A stretch of DNA of 23,907 nt from the NCBI GenBank assembly GCA_937927665.1, contig CALBRY010000222.1, forward strand, positions 1-23,907, written 5' to 3'. Position numbers and translations under genes: made by a program. Numbering within the stretch: the first letter of the stretch is position 1; the number at the start of each line of letters is the position of its first letter. The notes under the pieces were generated by a model. That model worked only from the letters and a program-made list of their open reading frames with translations, made no database searches and was not told the DNA's origin. This document shows, one piece after another, positions 23,050-23,907 of the stretch. The DNA is from an uncultured Chloroflexota bacterium. GTDB taxonomy: Bacteria > Chloroflexota > Anaerolineae > Aggregatilineales > Phototrophicaceae.

Positions 23050-23907
23050 ATGCAAACCGACCCCCACAGCGCGCTGAACGGCACGGCGCATGATCGTTAT
23101 GAAGAATTGGTGCTCCGCTCACTGACCGAACCGCTGCCTTATGCGGATCGCGCCGCACTTGATGCCCATCTCGATGCCTGTGAGCAGTGCCGCGCCGCGC
23201 TCGACGAATGGCGCGCGATCAGCACCGTCGTGAAAACCGCCGCCCGCAAAGAGGCATTTTCGCTGCCGCCTCTGCCGCTTGACCGAATTAATCGAAAGGA
23301 AAGCCATCTCATGATCCTTCGACCGCTCCCACTTGCCGCCGCCGTCGCCGCCCTCATCCTGACCGCATTCGTGATCTTCGCGGCGCAGCCGCAAATGCAG
23401 TACGCGGCGCAACACACCGCTTCTCCGCTTCTCGTCAGCACCATGATGCCAGCCGAACTAGGCTCGGGGGTTGCGACGATCATACCGCGCGCGACCTCAA
23501 CACAGGTTCCCCCCGAAGGAACCCTCTCTTATGTCGTGCGTGAAGGCGATACGCTGCTGGCAATCTTGCTCAGTCCGCCGTTCAACTATGCCGCCGACCA
23601 GATCAACAGCGATCTGCTCAACCGGATTTATGAACTCAATCCGAATATTCAGGGGATCAACAGCCTACCGCAGCCGGGGATCATGATCTTCATTCCTGCG
23701 CGGATCGGCGCACCGTATGTTGAATGGCAGGATCATACGATTCAGCCGGGGGATACGCTCGCGTCGATTTTGCTCAGCCCGCCGTACAACTTCTCGTTGG
23801 CGCAGATCACGCCGGAATTGATGAATGAGATTGTGCGGCTAAATCCCGGGATGGACGCATCCGGGGCGCTTCCTGATGTCGGCGAAACGATCCGTATCCC
23901 ATTCCCG
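23050..23907 (+). CDS. Membrane anti-sigma factor with zinc-finger domain and two LysM-like repeats, 3' end outside window
   Basis: The frame stays open for 286 codons from the ATG at 23050 to the window edge. The N-terminus carries an H-x3-C-x2-C motif (His40, Cys44 and Cys47 in DAHLDACEQCRAAL), the zinc-binding anti-sigma signature that holds ECF sigma factors. A membrane helix follows at about 91-112 (LPLAAAVAALILTAFVIFAA). The external part has two similar units: about 160-217 (YVVREGDTLLAILLSPPFNY to PGIMIFIPARIG) and 227-286 (HTIQPGDTLASILLSPPYNF to GETIRIPFP). Both look like LysM domains, with an added LLSPPxN segment. LysM modules bind peptidoglycan or chitin-like sugars, so the ectodomain may sense the wall. 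The gene starts 2 nt after the sigma stop. Further LysM units may lie beyond the window. Confidence 0.88.
   Translation, partial: MQTDPHSALNGTAHDRYEELVLRSLTEPLPYADRAALDAHLDACEQCRAALDEWRAISTVVKTAARKEAFSLPPLPLDRINRKESHLMILRPLPLAAAVAALILTAFVIFAAQPQMQYAAQHTASPLLVSTMMPAELGSGVATIIPRATSTQVPPEGTLSYVVREGDTLLAILLSPPFNYAADQINSDLLNRIYELNPNIQGINSLPQPGIMIFIPARIGAPYVEWQDHTIQPGDTLASILLSPPYNFSLAQITPELMNEIVRLNPGMDASGALPDVGETIRIPFP

Overview
The window looks like chromosomal DNA of a Chloroflexota bacterium, probably Anaerolineae-like. This is inferred from style rather than from a marker gene. At least four predicted secreted or surface proteins carry long Thr/Pro/Ala-rich stalks (TPTxTxTPT type) joined to PPC, SdrD-B or SH3b-like domains. 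GTG starts are accepted, base composition is moderately GC-rich, and a long membrane pyrophosphatase sits beside ordinary housekeeping genes. I saw no rRNA, tRNA, CRISPR array, IS element or phage gene. No gene-free stretch exceeds 300 bases.

Layout: 1-1950 (minus) holds a truncated PPC-domain exported protein and an HtrA-like lipoprotein protease. A clean terminator follows the DnaJ/CbpA-type chaperone gene at 2036-2956 (minus). A divergent intergenic region leads to a 789-residue secreted protein made of SdrD-B-like repeats (3232-5601, plus). A vapBC-type toxin-antitoxin pair (5652-6385, minus) sits between two nearly identical 27-nt hairpin sequences. The H+-pyrophosphatase gene hppA follows (6491-9016, minus).

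Next come an exported SMP-30-like beta-propeller and an Rrf2 regulator (9284-10806, minus), divergent from an MFS transporter (10961-12214, plus). A PPC/SH3b secreted protein (12295-13887, plus) converges on the prfA-prmC pair (13946-15892, minus), which encodes release factor 1 and its methyltransferase. A creatininase-family protein (16043-16741, minus) and a three-gene phosphorelay cluster follow: a sensor kinase and two stand-alone receivers (16860-19718, minus). The plus strand then carries a bitopic protein with a long cytoplasmic helical region and an external SH3b domain (19935-22325). An ECF sigma factor and its coupled anti-sigma factor come last (22502 to the window end).

How it fits together: the strongest functional theme is the cell envelope. 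It includes surface proteins on Thr/Pro stalks, an HtrA-like protease, two-component sensing and an ECF sigma/anti-sigma pair. The anti-sigma protein has an ectodomain of two LysM-like repeats, so a wall-sensing sigma-factor switch is plausible. The two most interesting items are that LysM-bearing anti-sigma factor and the duplicated terminator-like hairpins bracketing vapBC, which suggest that the toxin-antitoxin pair was inserted between two convergent genes.
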